A DNA stretch of 64,000 bases from Rhizophagus irregularis (GCF_026210795.1 NC_089444.1:2036501-2100500), one strand, 5' to 3'; numbered from the stretch's first letter, positions 12,912 to 24,640 are shown. Translations and numbers: made by a program. Notes: generated by a model not told the origin, from the sequence alone.

Positions 12912-13189
12912 GTCTAGAGTCAAAGATGTTATGTATTCTGTTTTTAAAACAACTGGGCATAAATTACTGTCTATTAACACTCAGGCTAGTCCGTCAAAGA
13001 TTCAGGAATGGAAGAGTAAGCCGAAGGTGAAAAGATGTTACAACAATCTATTTAAAAAGGTTAAAGATGGGCAACCTATGACATATATGTCACTGATAAT
13101 TGATAAGTTGCGAAAAGAAAATAAAAATCCCTCAAAAACACAAATAGCGTATGCGATTAGTGAGTGATACAGAAAGTTGTGGAATCCAG

Positions 13190-13383
13190 TGGTGATGATA
13201 AGTGGAGTACGGTCTCTTGTGTGACAGTTTACTCAAGTGATAAATAATACGACAGGCCAAATACGTGATTAAGAGTGGGCCGAACTGCTATTCATCACCT
13301 GAGTACGCTTCACACCTTTTATGTTATATACTGACAAATGTTACCGTACTCCACTCAACATCCTCACCGGACTTCACAACTAT
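13190..13383. mobile_element. Palindromic MITE, family C
   Basis: The ends are ggtgatgataagtggagtac and, reversed, ggtgaggatgttgagtggag; both continue tacggt. Internally, actcaagtgataaata is repeated inverted as tcatcacctgagt. A second diverged copy is at 23743-23920. It lies just after the accessory-gene block AISE-YRKLWNP and disrupts that gene. Confidence 0.65.
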
Positions 13384-13904
13384 TCGTCTCACCGGCAATT
13401 AGCATATGTGAAACGTACTTAAATCCTAATAATCAAAACATTCAAATGAGCGAAAGTATAATGAAGTCGAAGATAATCAACAACTTAGTAAGTTTTTAAT
13501 TTACAATTTGCAAAATGTGAATTATTTGAATTACAGTTTATTTATTTATTTGTTGATTTTTAGTAAAAGTTGGAAAATAGGGATAAATTTACACATTCAG
13601 ATAATGATTCTCATGATGGTAATGATGTAGATGATAGTGGTGATAGAGCAGCTGATGATGAAGCAGGTGCGGCTGACAATGGTGTGACTAACAATGGTAG
13701 GCCTAATGATGATGCAGCTAACGATGGCATAGCTGACAATGATATACTTTCTAGTGACTCTTATAACACCGAGGAAGATGGTCAGTATGTAAATAGTTTA
13801 ATAGAGAATTATGAGTTGCGTAAGAAATAAATATCATTTTTTACATGTATCAAATAATAGCATTTTTTTTACCATAATAAATAAAATATAGTTTTAATAA
13901 ATAA

Positions 13905-14113
13905 AATGATTGCAGATTTATTTATTTAATTCTTAACAACACAGGCGTGACATAAATAAATCGTGACTGAAATTTGTGTTCAATTTGTGTTTAATTTGTG
14001 TTGATAATTCTGGTAAAATTTTGTTAATTTTGGCCAAATTTTGTTAATTTTGTTAATTTTGGCCAAATTTCGTTAAATTTGTTAAATTTGTGTTGAATTT
14101 GTGTTAATAATTT
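13905..14113. repeat. Right terminal inverted sequence of the Plavaka-type element
   Basis: This is the inverted copy of 558-690, followed outward by short direct repeats of ttgttaattttggccaaatt and aatttgtgtt. The outer 70 bp have no partner at the left because the hAT remnant lies there. The exact terminus is uncertain. Confidence 0.6.
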
Positions 14114-14253
14114 TTAATTTATCATAAGGGAATATATTTAGTAATTGTGCATATACAATTTCTGTACGATGTACATGATTTTTTAAAATGCAGATTTCTG
14201 TAATTTATGATATCGTATTTTCTGGCCAATCAAAATTAGGCTGATCTTTGCAT

Positions 14254-17200
14254 GTGATTTAATTGCCGATTCGTATATAATGGGTAGGAATTAACATAGT
14301 AAAACGTGGGGCAATTTAATGTAGATCACTGCTAATTCCATCACTTTGCGTTAACCAAAAAATTTGACGCATTTGTTATTAAAAGTAGATATTAAATAAC
14401 GTCATGTACTACATGTTAAAAAAGCCACTAAAATAATAATAAGTTTTTTTTTCATTTCATTTTAAAGAGTTTTATATAAGGGAACAGCAGATTTCATAAT
14501 ACTTTTCAGTTTATATAAAGGTTTAAAAAATTCAAAATACATTATATTTAGCTTCTTTTTTGCCGCTTTTTGGCTCTACTGTGAGTAGTACTTTCAGTAT
14601 CTATTTCTTCCTGACGTGCAACAAAATTATTTTCTTCAATTGCATTTTGCTCCAATGCTTTTTCAGACATTTCTTTTTTAGAGGAAGCACTATATCTTCC
14701 TATCCATCCTTTTATCGTTTTTATCTCTGGAATATCTTCAACGCTAAGTTCCTTTTCGCGTACTAATTCTAACAGGCTTTCATGCATTTTTTCAGCAGTG
14801 TATCAGTCTTTTGGATTGAGATTACCCGCGTAAAAATAAGCCTGTAAGTATTGTACAACTTTCTTGCTTATGCGTTTACCTCCCCCTTTGTTACCCATTT
14901 TCTGATTTTCTTTTAACGACCAACTAGGTTTCAACGGAAAATCTGCATCAACCCTATCAATATTCGAATTGTTAGTATTCATTTTATTTTTTTTATTTTA
15001 TAAAGAGAAAAATTCAAATTACCCACCCCATTTGACCTGATGTTGGATTTAGTGAATTTTGTGTTTCATCATGTTCAAATGATTTTTGTATATCTTTTTT
15101 ATTGACAATGATGTTAACCATGGTGTCTTTGGTTTTGTGGGTGCTGTATATTCAGGATTAGGACGATTTATTTCACCACAAAATGTTCTTATGTCAGCAG
15201 GTGAAAATTCTGTCCATTCTCCAATGTTTGGAAGCGATTTTGCTCTAACATAACCTGCAGCCTTTCCAGTTATTGGCCAATCCTACACAAACCATTTGGA
15301 AATGCCAGGTATAGTCTTAGTTTTTTTATTATTAGCGTTGCTATTTAAGAAATGTGAAATAATGACGAGATTGTAAGGAAATTCCAATAAATTTTAGTAA
15401 TAAAATAATATTCATACCATGATTTTTCCAAAATCATGTTATTATTTTTATTCCGATTAGGTTCAATTTGAGCAACTGAAGTTCCACTCAATTCTTCTAT
15501 TGCTCTTTCAATATCTTGACCTGATGTAAGTTCACAACCAATTCGAACATATCGCTTTATTGCATGAGCAATCTTTTTTATTTATATAAATAAAATATTT
15601 TGAATATACAAAAATTATAAAGAAACCAAACAACAGTTGACATACCGTTGCATGGTGCGAATCTACAGTAGTTTTTGCCTCACCAGGTTCCAAAAATATC
15701 CACCCACGTACTTCAACTCCATACCAATCATACCAATGACTTATGATAGCCATTAGCTCAGAATTATGATAATGACCTCCATTGTCAGAAATAATTTTAA
15801 TCCAATGTGGACGAGGATTTATGGTATTAAATACAGCTTCAAAGCAAGATGCTGTAAACCAGGCATCTTGTTTAGTGTCACAAGACCAATGGTCATATGC
15901 TTGGACGTCCATTTTTTCATTGTCTTTTTTTTGAAAAACAAGAGTTGTATGAAGTGTCCAACCCCTTTTACCAAAAAATTCACTTTTGGTTTCTCTTGCT
16001 GTTGTAGGAAGAATGCGCATTTTGTAATCAACTATGATGACAGCACCATGATCATCTAACTCATCTAATGCCGCGTTGAACTGTGCACTCAAATATCTTT
16101 TTCGTGTTTGATGAGCAAGGTAGCAGGTGAGTTTTTCCCGATATTCTGAAAGTAATGTATTGTGTGGATCCCCTAATATATGAGACAGAGTTGTAAAAAC
16201 TTCAAAAAGTTGATCACATGCTGTACAACGTGAATAATGTTGCTCTACACATTCGCCAAATGCATACAGTAAACAGTGATTTATGCAATCCACATGTTTT
16301 GTTGTGCCATTATTATATACTAATAATTCATTTTCGTAATCTTTTTTTAAGTGACGGCGAAGCATTTCCAGTTGAGTTATCAATTCATTCTAATAATAAT
16401 ACTGTTTATAATTAGAATTTGTATGAAATAATAATACAAGGTAATTATTCAACGTTTTTTACCTTTATTTTTTTATCCACAATATTATTTGATACTAATT
16501 TAATCAAATCTTCAAATGGTTGATAAGCATAATCATTACAAATAAGACAAAGTCCTCCTAAATCATCCCGATATTTGAATCATCCATTTTGTAAACGAGC
16601 TATAAAGGAAGTTCGTTTCATTCCATCAGGATATATAGCTGAGAATTTTTCCCATAATGCACTTTTTTGGTCTTTAAGATAGAGAACAGGTAATTGTGTC
16701 TTTTTGTCAATATGATATGAACTCATATTTACGTTTGCTTTATCAGCAAAAAATAATTCAAATTCTCTTTCTTTAATTTCGGCCATTTTTTTATGAACAA
16801 TAATAGGCTTATCAAGGGCTTTACATCCTGGACTATTTTTACGGTGATGTTCATGAGCAGCATGAATTGTTTTTGGTGAAATTTAAGAAAATATATTCTT
16901 GTTATTTAGTATATATTATATAATAAATAATATCAATTTATCGTGTCTGTAAATCATGTGACCTTAAAAAAAGGTACCTGTAAATTTTCCATCAATTCCT
17001 CGTATATAAAATTCTCTGCAACTATTGATAAAATTCGAATTTTTCCATTTGAACCATTAGGATTAGAATCAAGACTTTCACGCAATGAATACCAAAAAAC
17101 ATTTGTAGTGTCTTTGTAATTTTCAAATTCATTATTTCTTATTGTTGAATTTAGTTTGGTATTCAAAAGTCCATTTGAAAATAAATTGAATATTGTTTCA

Positions 17201-18446
17201 ATATCACCTTTAGGATCTTTAGCACGGCTCCAAAATTCCATCTACAAGAATATTTTGTAATTAAATAGTGAATAAAAAATGGGATCAGTTTTAATAATAA
17301 TACTTACATCAGAAATATCTCTTTCAAATGGGGTAATATTTTTACATCCAATTGCCTCAAACATTGCTCTCCATGCTCGAAATTCACGCATACTAATTTT
17401 ATGATTATCATTATAAACATCACAAATAAAACTTTTTATTTCAATAATAGTACTTTTTTGATTATACCAATGATACAAAACACGATACCAAAGATCTTCA
17501 TTTCTGGGCACATGCTTTTTTAGATATAATTTGAACATGTGTCGCATAATTCTTTCATTATTCCAATCATCAAGAGTACAGGTCTTAGGGAATAATCTTT
17601 CATATTGTTCTTTAAACTTGAACTGCACAAGTGGATGGTTAATTCCAAAAAGATCAACTCCATCACAATTTCGCAATAAATTAGTTTGATTCCAAACTGA
17701 AGAAGCTGTTATATCTTGAAATTGTTTTACCATTTCACCATCTTGAAAAATACTAATTGAAAACAATCCTCCTTCAATCTTTTGCCATATTACGCTTTGT
17801 TTTTGTTTGTATTTATACATAAAACTAGATGCAAATCCTTCGTAATTATTATTATCTGGAATAGACGCCATAAAAATTTTAATACCATATAAACAAATAG
17901 TAAAAGGACGAAAATCTACATTATTGAGCATTTGTTGAATCATATAAGGATTATGAAAACCTAACATTGTTGCTCCCAGATATTTTGTTTTACTTTTATT
18001 ACCAAATACACGTCCATAAATAGTATTAATAGCAGCAGAAGAACTAGATAAAACTCCACTATTAATTCCTTCTCCTTCACAAATGAAACCTGGTATATTT
18101 GGATTTTCTAAGTTGCGAACTATTCTAATAATAAAGTGTTTTTGATTGAATTTTAAAGCAACTTGAAAGCCAAGTCTTATTGGAATAGCATAAATATGAG
18201 AATCTTGAATTTAAGAGTCAGAAAAATACCACCAATCTCGTAAAAAAGGACCATAATGAAGTTCTGGCACCAGGCTACCAATAGTAACAAGTTTTCTAGG
18301 AGTAAAGTGTTCTTTTGACATTTTAAAATTGGGGAACGCGAGATTCAGAACGGGTTAATTTTAATTATAAATCATAGCCCCGCAGTAGTTATACAAAATT
18401 TCTACCTATCACATGCGGATCGGCAATTAATCATTTAATCATGCAT
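14254..18446. mobile_element. DDE-type DNA transposon of an unnamed family
   Basis: Imperfect inverted ends lie at about 14254-14313 and 18377-18446; shared blocks are aattgccgat, gggtaggaatt and cgtgggg/gcgggg. They enclose one minus-strand multi-exon gene with an RNase H-fold-like core. The termini are diverged and the edges are approximate. No target duplication could be fixed. Confidence 0.5.
14548..18321 (-). pseudogene. Multi-exon DDE-type transposase-like gene with FYR-like N-terminus
   Basis: Exons run 18321-17308, 17241-16978, 16883-16463, 16389-15646, 15572-15418, a block at about 15305-15050, and about 14990-14548; most have clear gtaagt/gtatg donors. The N-terminal block has YAIPIRLGFQVALKF and SSSAAINTIYGRVFG, reminiscent of FYRN/FYRC-type domains. 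Exon 3 holds LGGLCLICNDY. Exon 4 holds HVDCINHC, VDYKMRILP, SDNGGHYHNSELMAI and LEPGEAKTTVDSHHA, plausible D, D and E residues of an RNase H fold. The tail is basic (AKKRQKRS). Stops at 18211-18213, 16577-16579 and 14803-14805, and an exon-3 acceptor reading aa for ag, show decay. Family name unknown; domain calls are inference. Confidence 0.6.
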
Positions 18447-18574
18447 GCGTTTTTTGTCTTATTTATTTTTGTCTCTTATTTCTTTATTCTTTTGTTCAAT
18501 ATTTTTAATTTTTTTGTCTCTTCTTTCTATTATTTCTTTAATTATATACAATATATTTACATATATTTCATAAT

Positions 18575-19000
18575 TTATTGCTTTGCAGGTATAGAAATAT
18601 TTGTTTATTAATACTAATTATTTTCATTTTTTTTTACCTCTTTGTTACTTTGTATCGTAATACTAACAATAATATCCATGTTTCCTTTATTCCTTTTTAC
18701 TTGTACTTTAATATTAACGATACTAACAATACTAACAACATGTTTATTTTTTCCTTTCTCTTTATTTTTTTATTCTTTTGTTCAATTACTTTGCAGGTAT
18801 AGAAATATTTATTTATTAATACTAATTATTTTAATATTAACGCATTTTTTTTTACCTCTTTGTTACTTTATGTCGTAATACTAACAATACTATCTACGTT
18901 TCCTTTATTCCTTTTTACTTGTACTTTAATACTAACAATAATATCCATGTTTCTTTTACTCCTTTTACTGTTTCTTTAACTCTTTTTACCTTAATACTAA
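18575..19000. repeat. 213-bp tandem duplication, AT-rich
   Basis: The block gcaggtatagaaatatttgt..ttactttg..tcctttattc at about 18586-18715 recurs from about 18795 to 18930. Motif tactaacaat recurs many times in 18650-19060, together with poly-T tracts. No gene is supported. Confidence 0.6.
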
Positions 19001-19249
19001 CAATAATAACAATATTTCTTTTATCTTTATATCTAATACTAACATTACTATAACTGTTTCTCTTCTTTTTATGTCTAATAATATTGTTACTCTTTACTCT
19101 TTCTTTTTTTACTTTTATGTATTCTGTATATATTAATAAATACTTGTAATTTCTTATGATTTAATAAAATTATATCTAATAAAACATACATTATATAAAC
19201 TTATAGTACAGAAAATGAAGTATTATTTATTAAAATATTTTGAAACATT

Positions 19250-19371
19250 ACAAAATATTAAGTTATATAAAATCACAGAATATTACGAATCATCAAATTA
19301 TGGAGCATTATGCATCATAGAATTTTGAAATATTTTAAAAAGTTGCGAAATATTACGCAGTAAAATTATAG
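19250..19371. repeat. 160-bp satellite, left part
   Basis: Repeats of gaatattacgaatc and gaaatattttaaaaagtt continue at 22957 after the hAT element. The hAT element therefore inserted in this array. Confidence 0.7.
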
Positions 19372-22300
19372 TAGAGCTCCGAATGGGTCGAGTTGGGTCG
19401 GGTAATTGATCTGACCTGACCTGATTGATTTTTTCAGGTTAGGCAAAAAGTTGACCTGAAACAGGTTGGATCGGATACCCGATCTGACCCGATCTGACCC
19501 ATTGCAAAAGTCAAAAATATTTTTGTCGATTAAAAATTTCTTTTTTTTAGATGTTTGTTCAGCTGAAATGCTGAATTTCTTGATTTAAATATTAGAATAA
19601 TGTATATCTACTACTGAGGTATATAATTGTTTTTAAAATTTTTATTTTTTTTTAATTTAAAAACATTAATTAACATTCTTTATTATCTTCTTTTTAATTT
19701 TTATAGACGGTTTACTTTTACTTTTAGGATTACAGACTTCGTACCAGATTTTTAATTTATTAATTTGTATAATTTATTTAGCAAATTTCGCAAATTTATT
19801 CATATTAATGCATTATTACAACAATTATATTATATAAACTTTAAAACTATTTAACTCTACTACAACAAAGTAAATTCTTAATTATTATTATTTATAAATT
19901 TCTATATAAAAAATGATTACGTATTAATATTTAAATAATTAATTAAAATAAATAATTTATATTAATTTTATTGCCTTATTGATCCAGTTTTTAAGACACA
20001 TGCAGACTCGAATTGATTCTTGATTTAAACTAGAGCGCCTTTTTATTATCAAATCAGTTCCACTAGAGAATATCCTTTCAACAGGCACACTTGATCCTGC
20101 AATTAAAAATTATAAGAAAGTTAAAAAAAAAAATTTAAAAAAAATTACTTTTACCTGGAATCGCTAAGAAGTCTCGTGCCATATTTGCAAGATGTGGAAA
20201 AGTGGCTTCATGCGCCTATGTACAACATTTTTAATTAATATATATGCAGTTGTTTAAAATTATATTAAAGAATTACTTACTTTCCACTATTGTAGTGGAT
20301 CTGTTTTAAATGCAACAACAGGTTTTCGAAGATATTCTTCTAGTTCATCTTCGTCATGATTATTGTCTAAATTAAAAATACCGAAAAAATCATTCTGATC
20401 TTCAGATTCATCAACAAAATTAGGACATAAATTATTTTTGTAATTCTTGTTATATGTATCTGTAACAATTTTTTGTGCAGCATCAATATATTCTTGTTCC
20501 CAATCCTGCTGTTGATAGTACTTTAATTTTACTCGTGGATCAAATACTTAAAAATTTATAAGAGTTAATAAATAATATTAAGTAGTTTTTAGTAAAAAAA
20601 AATAAAAATAATTACTTGTAGCGATTGGATAAACATAGGAATCATCTGTCTTGGCATAATATACTTTAAGTTTTTTGTATCCTTTTCTTAAAGCATTTCG
20701 CACTTCTAAATTAGGGCAGAAGTTACGATCATTTGTATCTAGCAGTTTTTCAAGGTGATCTAACAAAACATTATAGACAGGAATAGATGAGGAGAGTGTA
20801 ATGAAATTTGATTTAGACATATGCTCAGTGGCTTTGTGAAAAATTTAAAATTACAAATTATAATAAATAATTAGTATAATTTAATAAATAAGCGATAAAA
20901 TAAATGAAAAAATTTACCTCAAATATGCGGCATAATTCTTTAATTATTTCCCATTCATCTGTAAAAATAGTAAATTCTTCTAATTCACGATCAATAGCTG
21001 TAATTTCTTCAAGGGGCTATAAAAAATTTAATAAATTAATATACTATTTATTTAAATATAGTTAATTATAATGTTATACTTACTTCCTGAAGTTCAAAGG
21101 CGCGTTGTAACATTAGATAGGTAGAATTCCAGCGCATCTTAACGTCCAAAATAAGATTTAATGTTTTAAAATTTGGGTTAAGATTGCATTGACGGAAAAA
21201 TCGATCACGACGCTGTGGCCAGGATCGTATTTTTACAATAAGTTTCCTCAACTAAATAATTTATAAGTGTGAAGTGTTAGTAATTACAATACGAATGTAT
21301 TATTTTTTTATTTACTTCTTACCCTAGGTATTACTTTATTTGTGCTAATCGTTCCACTTGAAAGATTTTCTAAAATAGAATCTTCATCTTGCGCTTCTCC
21401 AGCTTTAATATGTTTCAATATTTCTTAAACGGCAAGATTTATTATATGTGCAACACACCTCACATGATTTCGTTTATAGTGAAAATCTATACGATTTTCA
21501 TTGCATACTTTTTCGAACTCTTTAAAAAAAGTATCATTATTTGCTGCATTATCCGTCGTTATTGCTAGAATCTAATTAAATATATTGTATTATTAGTATC
21601 ATAATTATTTTATATTTTTATAATAAAAAAATACTAACTTTTGTGAGAATTTTTTTATCCTGAAGACATTTTGTGAATACATTTGCTAGATTTTCACCCG
21701 AGTGAGGACCAGAAAGATCAACAAAATCGACAAGAATATCCTTTAAATCCCAATCAGCATCAATATAGTGACAGGTTATTCCAAGAAAGCTAATAACATT
21801 TGGAGAGGTCCACCTGTCTAATGCAAAGCTTATTTTTCCTGGAGAATTCTTTAATTAAAGTAGTTATTTTAGTAATTAATTAATAATTTAGTAATTTATA
21901 GATTTTTTTAATTTTTACTAACCTGCAGTAAATTTTGCATAGTTGTTTGATAATTTTTAAAAGTATCTAAAACATCATTTCTAACTGTATCTGCTAATGG
22001 AATTAATGCCATTGGGTTACATAGTTTAATTAGATCATGAAATTCATCAGATTCAACAACGGTAAATGGTTGATCATCTGCAACAACCCATAAAGCAAGT
22101 TTATCACGAAAATTTTTATTAGTAAACGTCTACAATAAATTAAATAAGTTAGTTACTTATATCTAAAAAACTTGAAAATATTTATTATATTTACATACCA
22201 TTTGTGGATTACCCTCTTGTAAAAAATTTTTCATAAATTCTGCCTGTTTTGCCATGGAGGGATCGAATTTGTCTGGATGTAATTTTAGATGACGTTTTAA

Positions 22301-22956
22301 ATTTCCCGTTGAACCTCCATTATTCATATTATATTTACCCCCTCTATTAATATTTTAAATTTAAGTTAAAATAAAATTTTATTTAGCAGGTGTAATTACG
22401 CTTATAAAATAAAAAAAATAATTAATTAATAATTATTTACCCACAATATCGGCATTTCGCCCATATTACTCCTTTATCATCTTTAAATTTATCAAAATGA
22501 TTCCATACGATACTTGTTTTTTTATTAGTTTCATCTAATGTACTTAGAACTGAATTTGAAGTATCATCTACTTTATTTTCAAGTTGATTATCATTTTGAA
22601 TTTCTGTATCCAAATCAGGAATATCTTGAAGTTCTTCTTCTTCTTCATTTTTATAGTGATAACGTTTGGGATTAGAAGATTCACCAAATTCATTATTACG
22701 TTTCTCTCCAGACATCATGTAAATAGTAAAGTTTGAAAAAAATTTTTTAAAAAAAAGATTGTTAACGGAATTGATAATCTATTTATTTATCAATTTAGGT
22801 TACACTATATTTAACTGATTTTAATCTGGGTTGATCAGATCGGGTTAAATATTTAATCTGACCCGATATTAGTTCACCAATTTTCTGATCTGATCTGAAA
22901 AATTCGGGTCAATCTGATGGGTCATCTGGGTTGACCTGACTTGATTCAGAGCTCTA
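19372..22956. mobile_element. Nearly complete hAT transposon
   Basis: The termini are tagagctccgaa on the left and tagagctctgaa for the reversed right end. The flanking 8-bp direct duplication is aattatag (19364-19371) against aattatgg (22957-22964), one mismatch. Subterminal regions are rich in gacctga/ggttaggc motifs, as in the remnant ending at 557. One 11-exon transposase gene fills the element. Confidence 0.85.
19957..22718 (-). pseudogene. hAT transposase (BED finger, RNase H core, C-terminal dimerisation region)
   Basis: Eleven exons can be traced with GT-AG borders: 22718-22441, 22343-22199, 22129-21923, 21848-21639, 21571-21323, 21251-21084, 21016-20918, 20831-20616, 20546-20281, 20215-20155 and 20096-19957. 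The acidic N-terminus leads to a BED zinc finger (VWNHFDKF, CRYC, LKRHLKLH). The core has FALDRWTSPN, TTDNAANNDTFF and VRCVAHIINLAV. The C-terminus has FPHLANMARDFLAIPAGSS, VERIFSSGTDL and NWI, the usual hAT signature. Only two nonsense codons are seen: 21425-21427 (taa for Gln) and 20287-20289 (tag for Trp). The copy looks recently inactivated. Confidence 0.85.
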
Positions 22957-23280
22957 AATTATGGAATATTACGAATCGTAAAATTATGAAACCTTGCATA
23001 TAGTAATATTTTGAAATATTTTAAAAAGTTATAAAATATTACGCTTACGCAAACTTGTAGCGGGTCTGAAAACTTATGAAATATTATGTAAAATTACGAA
23101 ATATTGCGAACCGCAAAATTACGGAATATTACAAATCATAAAATTACGAAGCTTTGCATATCGTAATATTTTGAAATATTTTAAAAAGTTATAAAATATT
23201 ACATTTATGCAAACTTATGGCGGGTCTGGAAGCTTACGAAATATTATGATGTGTAAACTTGCACAACTTTTTGCATTATA
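22957..23280. repeat. 160-bp satellite, right part
   Basis: ggaatattac begins units at 22963 and 23123, a period of 160 bp, with shared gcgggtctg and cttgcatat blocks. Together with 19250-19371 this gives at least two and a half units. Confidence 0.75.
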
Positions 23281-23481
23281 TAATTTCCTGATGCATTTGC
23301 TAAAAAAGTAGATGGACAGCTGCATACCCTAATAGTTACTAACATCCCTCTCTTTGTCACTGATGTACAGTTAAGGGGCATTTTTTTTCATTATGGTATT
23401 GTTACCTACTGCTGAACACGTCTTTTAAACTATACTGTACTGCGTATATAGTTTTGAATGAGTGTTATGAAGATGAGTAGT
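23281..23481. other. Non-coding stretch
   Basis: No gene or clear repeat is seen between the satellite and the next MITE. Confidence 0.4.
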
Positions 23482-23489
23482 GTCGGGTT

Positions 23490-23733
23490 TAAGGTTGCTT
23501 GCCAAAATCTAAGGGTTTAGGCAAGATAGCATTTCGTCAAAAAGCGAAATTCTGCCGAAACTATATTAAAATTATATTAAAAAACTGGCAAAATTTTGAA
23601 GAAAAGCAAAACTGCCGAAACTTATTATAAATGCCAAAACTGCTGAAACTCTGCCGAAACTATAATAAATCTATAGTAAAATTTTGATGAAACTAATTGT
23701 AGGATTTTGAAAAGGTTTAGACAAGCAATTTTA
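23490..23733. mobile_element. MITE family A, 244-bp copy
   Basis: It starts taaggttgcttgccaaaatc; the reversed end reads taaaattgcttgtctaaacc. The direct duplication gtcgggtt lies at 23482-23489 and 23734-23741. Internal gccgaaact motifs repeat. It is the same terminal family as 1678-8915. Confidence 0.75.
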
Positions 23734-23742
23734 GTCGGGTTA

Positions 23743-23920
23743 GCGTGATAAGTATAGTATGGATTACTATGTAACAGTTTACTCAAATGATAAATAAACA
23801 CCTCAGTCCAGGCTCAGCCTAGCAGTTTGGCCAGATGTCTATTTATCATCTGAGTATGCTTCACACCTTTATGTTACACACTGCCAAATGTCACCATACT
23901 ATACTCATTATCCCAATTCT
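23743..23920. mobile_element. Palindromic MITE, family C, second copy
   Basis: It shares gtgataag, gtaacagtttactcaaatga, ctgagtatgcttcacacc and the inverted end with 13190-13383. It lies directly after the family A copy. Confidence 0.65.
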
Positions 23921-23964
23921 TTTCTGTAATACCATTTTTTAATCCCCTACTTCTATGGAATAAT

Positions 23965-24640
23965 TTGAAAACATGTGGGCTGTTCTTTGTACTGGTTATT
24001 ACCTACACGTCTGCCTTGTTTGTTGCTCATCTGATCAATACACTATTAGATACAATCATGTTGTTTTTCTTGCCAGTCTTCCTCGCAGTTCAGTTATCGC
24101 TGACCTTACTAAAATCGCTGATAAAATTTCTGCTAAAAGCGTTAATATCTCCTTCTCTTACAATTCATACACTCTTAAACCGTATGTATGTTTATGTATA
24201 TTTCTCGTCTGCAACTACGAAAGAATCTGCTATAGGTATTACTTGTGCCCTTAAAGATATTGGATTTACCTGGCATGAACTAAATGAAGTATTCTCTCTT
24301 TGCCATTATTGTGGTTGACTTGATTGTAATCTTGAACGATGTGCCTCATCACGTGCTAATCAACAACCTTCTTGTCCCTGGTCTAGTAATGATAAACTGC
24401 GTGAATTATATAACAAATACTTACCTTCTTTCCATCCTGTTAAACGCCATAACTGTTTTACATGTCCTATCAATTCTTAACAAAGATTTTATGCTGATGT
24501 TACTGGTCATAAGGCTTCGTTTTGATCCTGTTCTCAACCTAGATCTTCCTGCTTTCACTCTTAATGTCACAATACTCATAAAGATGGTCAATGATCTTTA
24601 CAGAAACCTTGAATTTTTAAACAATACCGAATTGATATAA
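23965..24640 (+). pseudogene. Decayed ORF1-like remnant with Cys motifs
   Basis: No single frame is open. Joining frames gives SSATTKESAIGITCALKDIG, then WHELNEV-SLCHYCG, a Cys/His cluster, and NDKLRELYNKYLPSFHPV. This resembles the RRM-like plus zinc-knuckle plus basic tail of LINE ORF1 proteins. Stops interrupt from 24318 on. Assignment is tentative; it could be another nucleic-acid-binding protein. Confidence 0.3.

Larger units (their letters stand above)
12024..13830 (+). pseudogene. Second (accessory) gene of the Plavaka element, function unknown
   Basis: Spliced exons with matching phases are 12024-12144, 12255-12397, 12459-12629, and 12689-12734 joined to 12920-13187 (split by a MITE). 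Further exons end near 13488 and run 13564-13830. The product would be a basic, Lys/Asn-rich protein with a helical stretch in exon 2 (LKVFITRQKNLETRLLGI), a block WKSKPKVKRCYNNLFKK, and an acidic Asp-rich tail. I recognise no domain. In-frame stops at 12048, about 12112, 12695, 13165 and 13564 fit single transitions at Trp or Gln codons. It lies divergent to the transposase inside the same inverted ends, so it is probably an element-encoded accessory protein. Confidence 0.5.
558..14113. mobile_element. Two-gene Plavaka (CMC/CACTA-group) transposon with nested insertions
   Basis: Inverted end sequences at 558-690 and 13905-14113 bracket a minus-strand Plavaka-like transposase gene (769-10965, interrupted) and a divergent plus-strand accessory gene (12024-13830). 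Later insertions are the 1678-8915 element with its LINE cargo and MITEs at 11120, 12735 and about 13190. Removing the large insert leaves an element of roughly 6.3 kb. Both genes carry several stops, so the copy is dead. Family placement rests on recognising the transposase protein style. The terminal repeats and nesting are seen directly. Confidence 0.65.
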
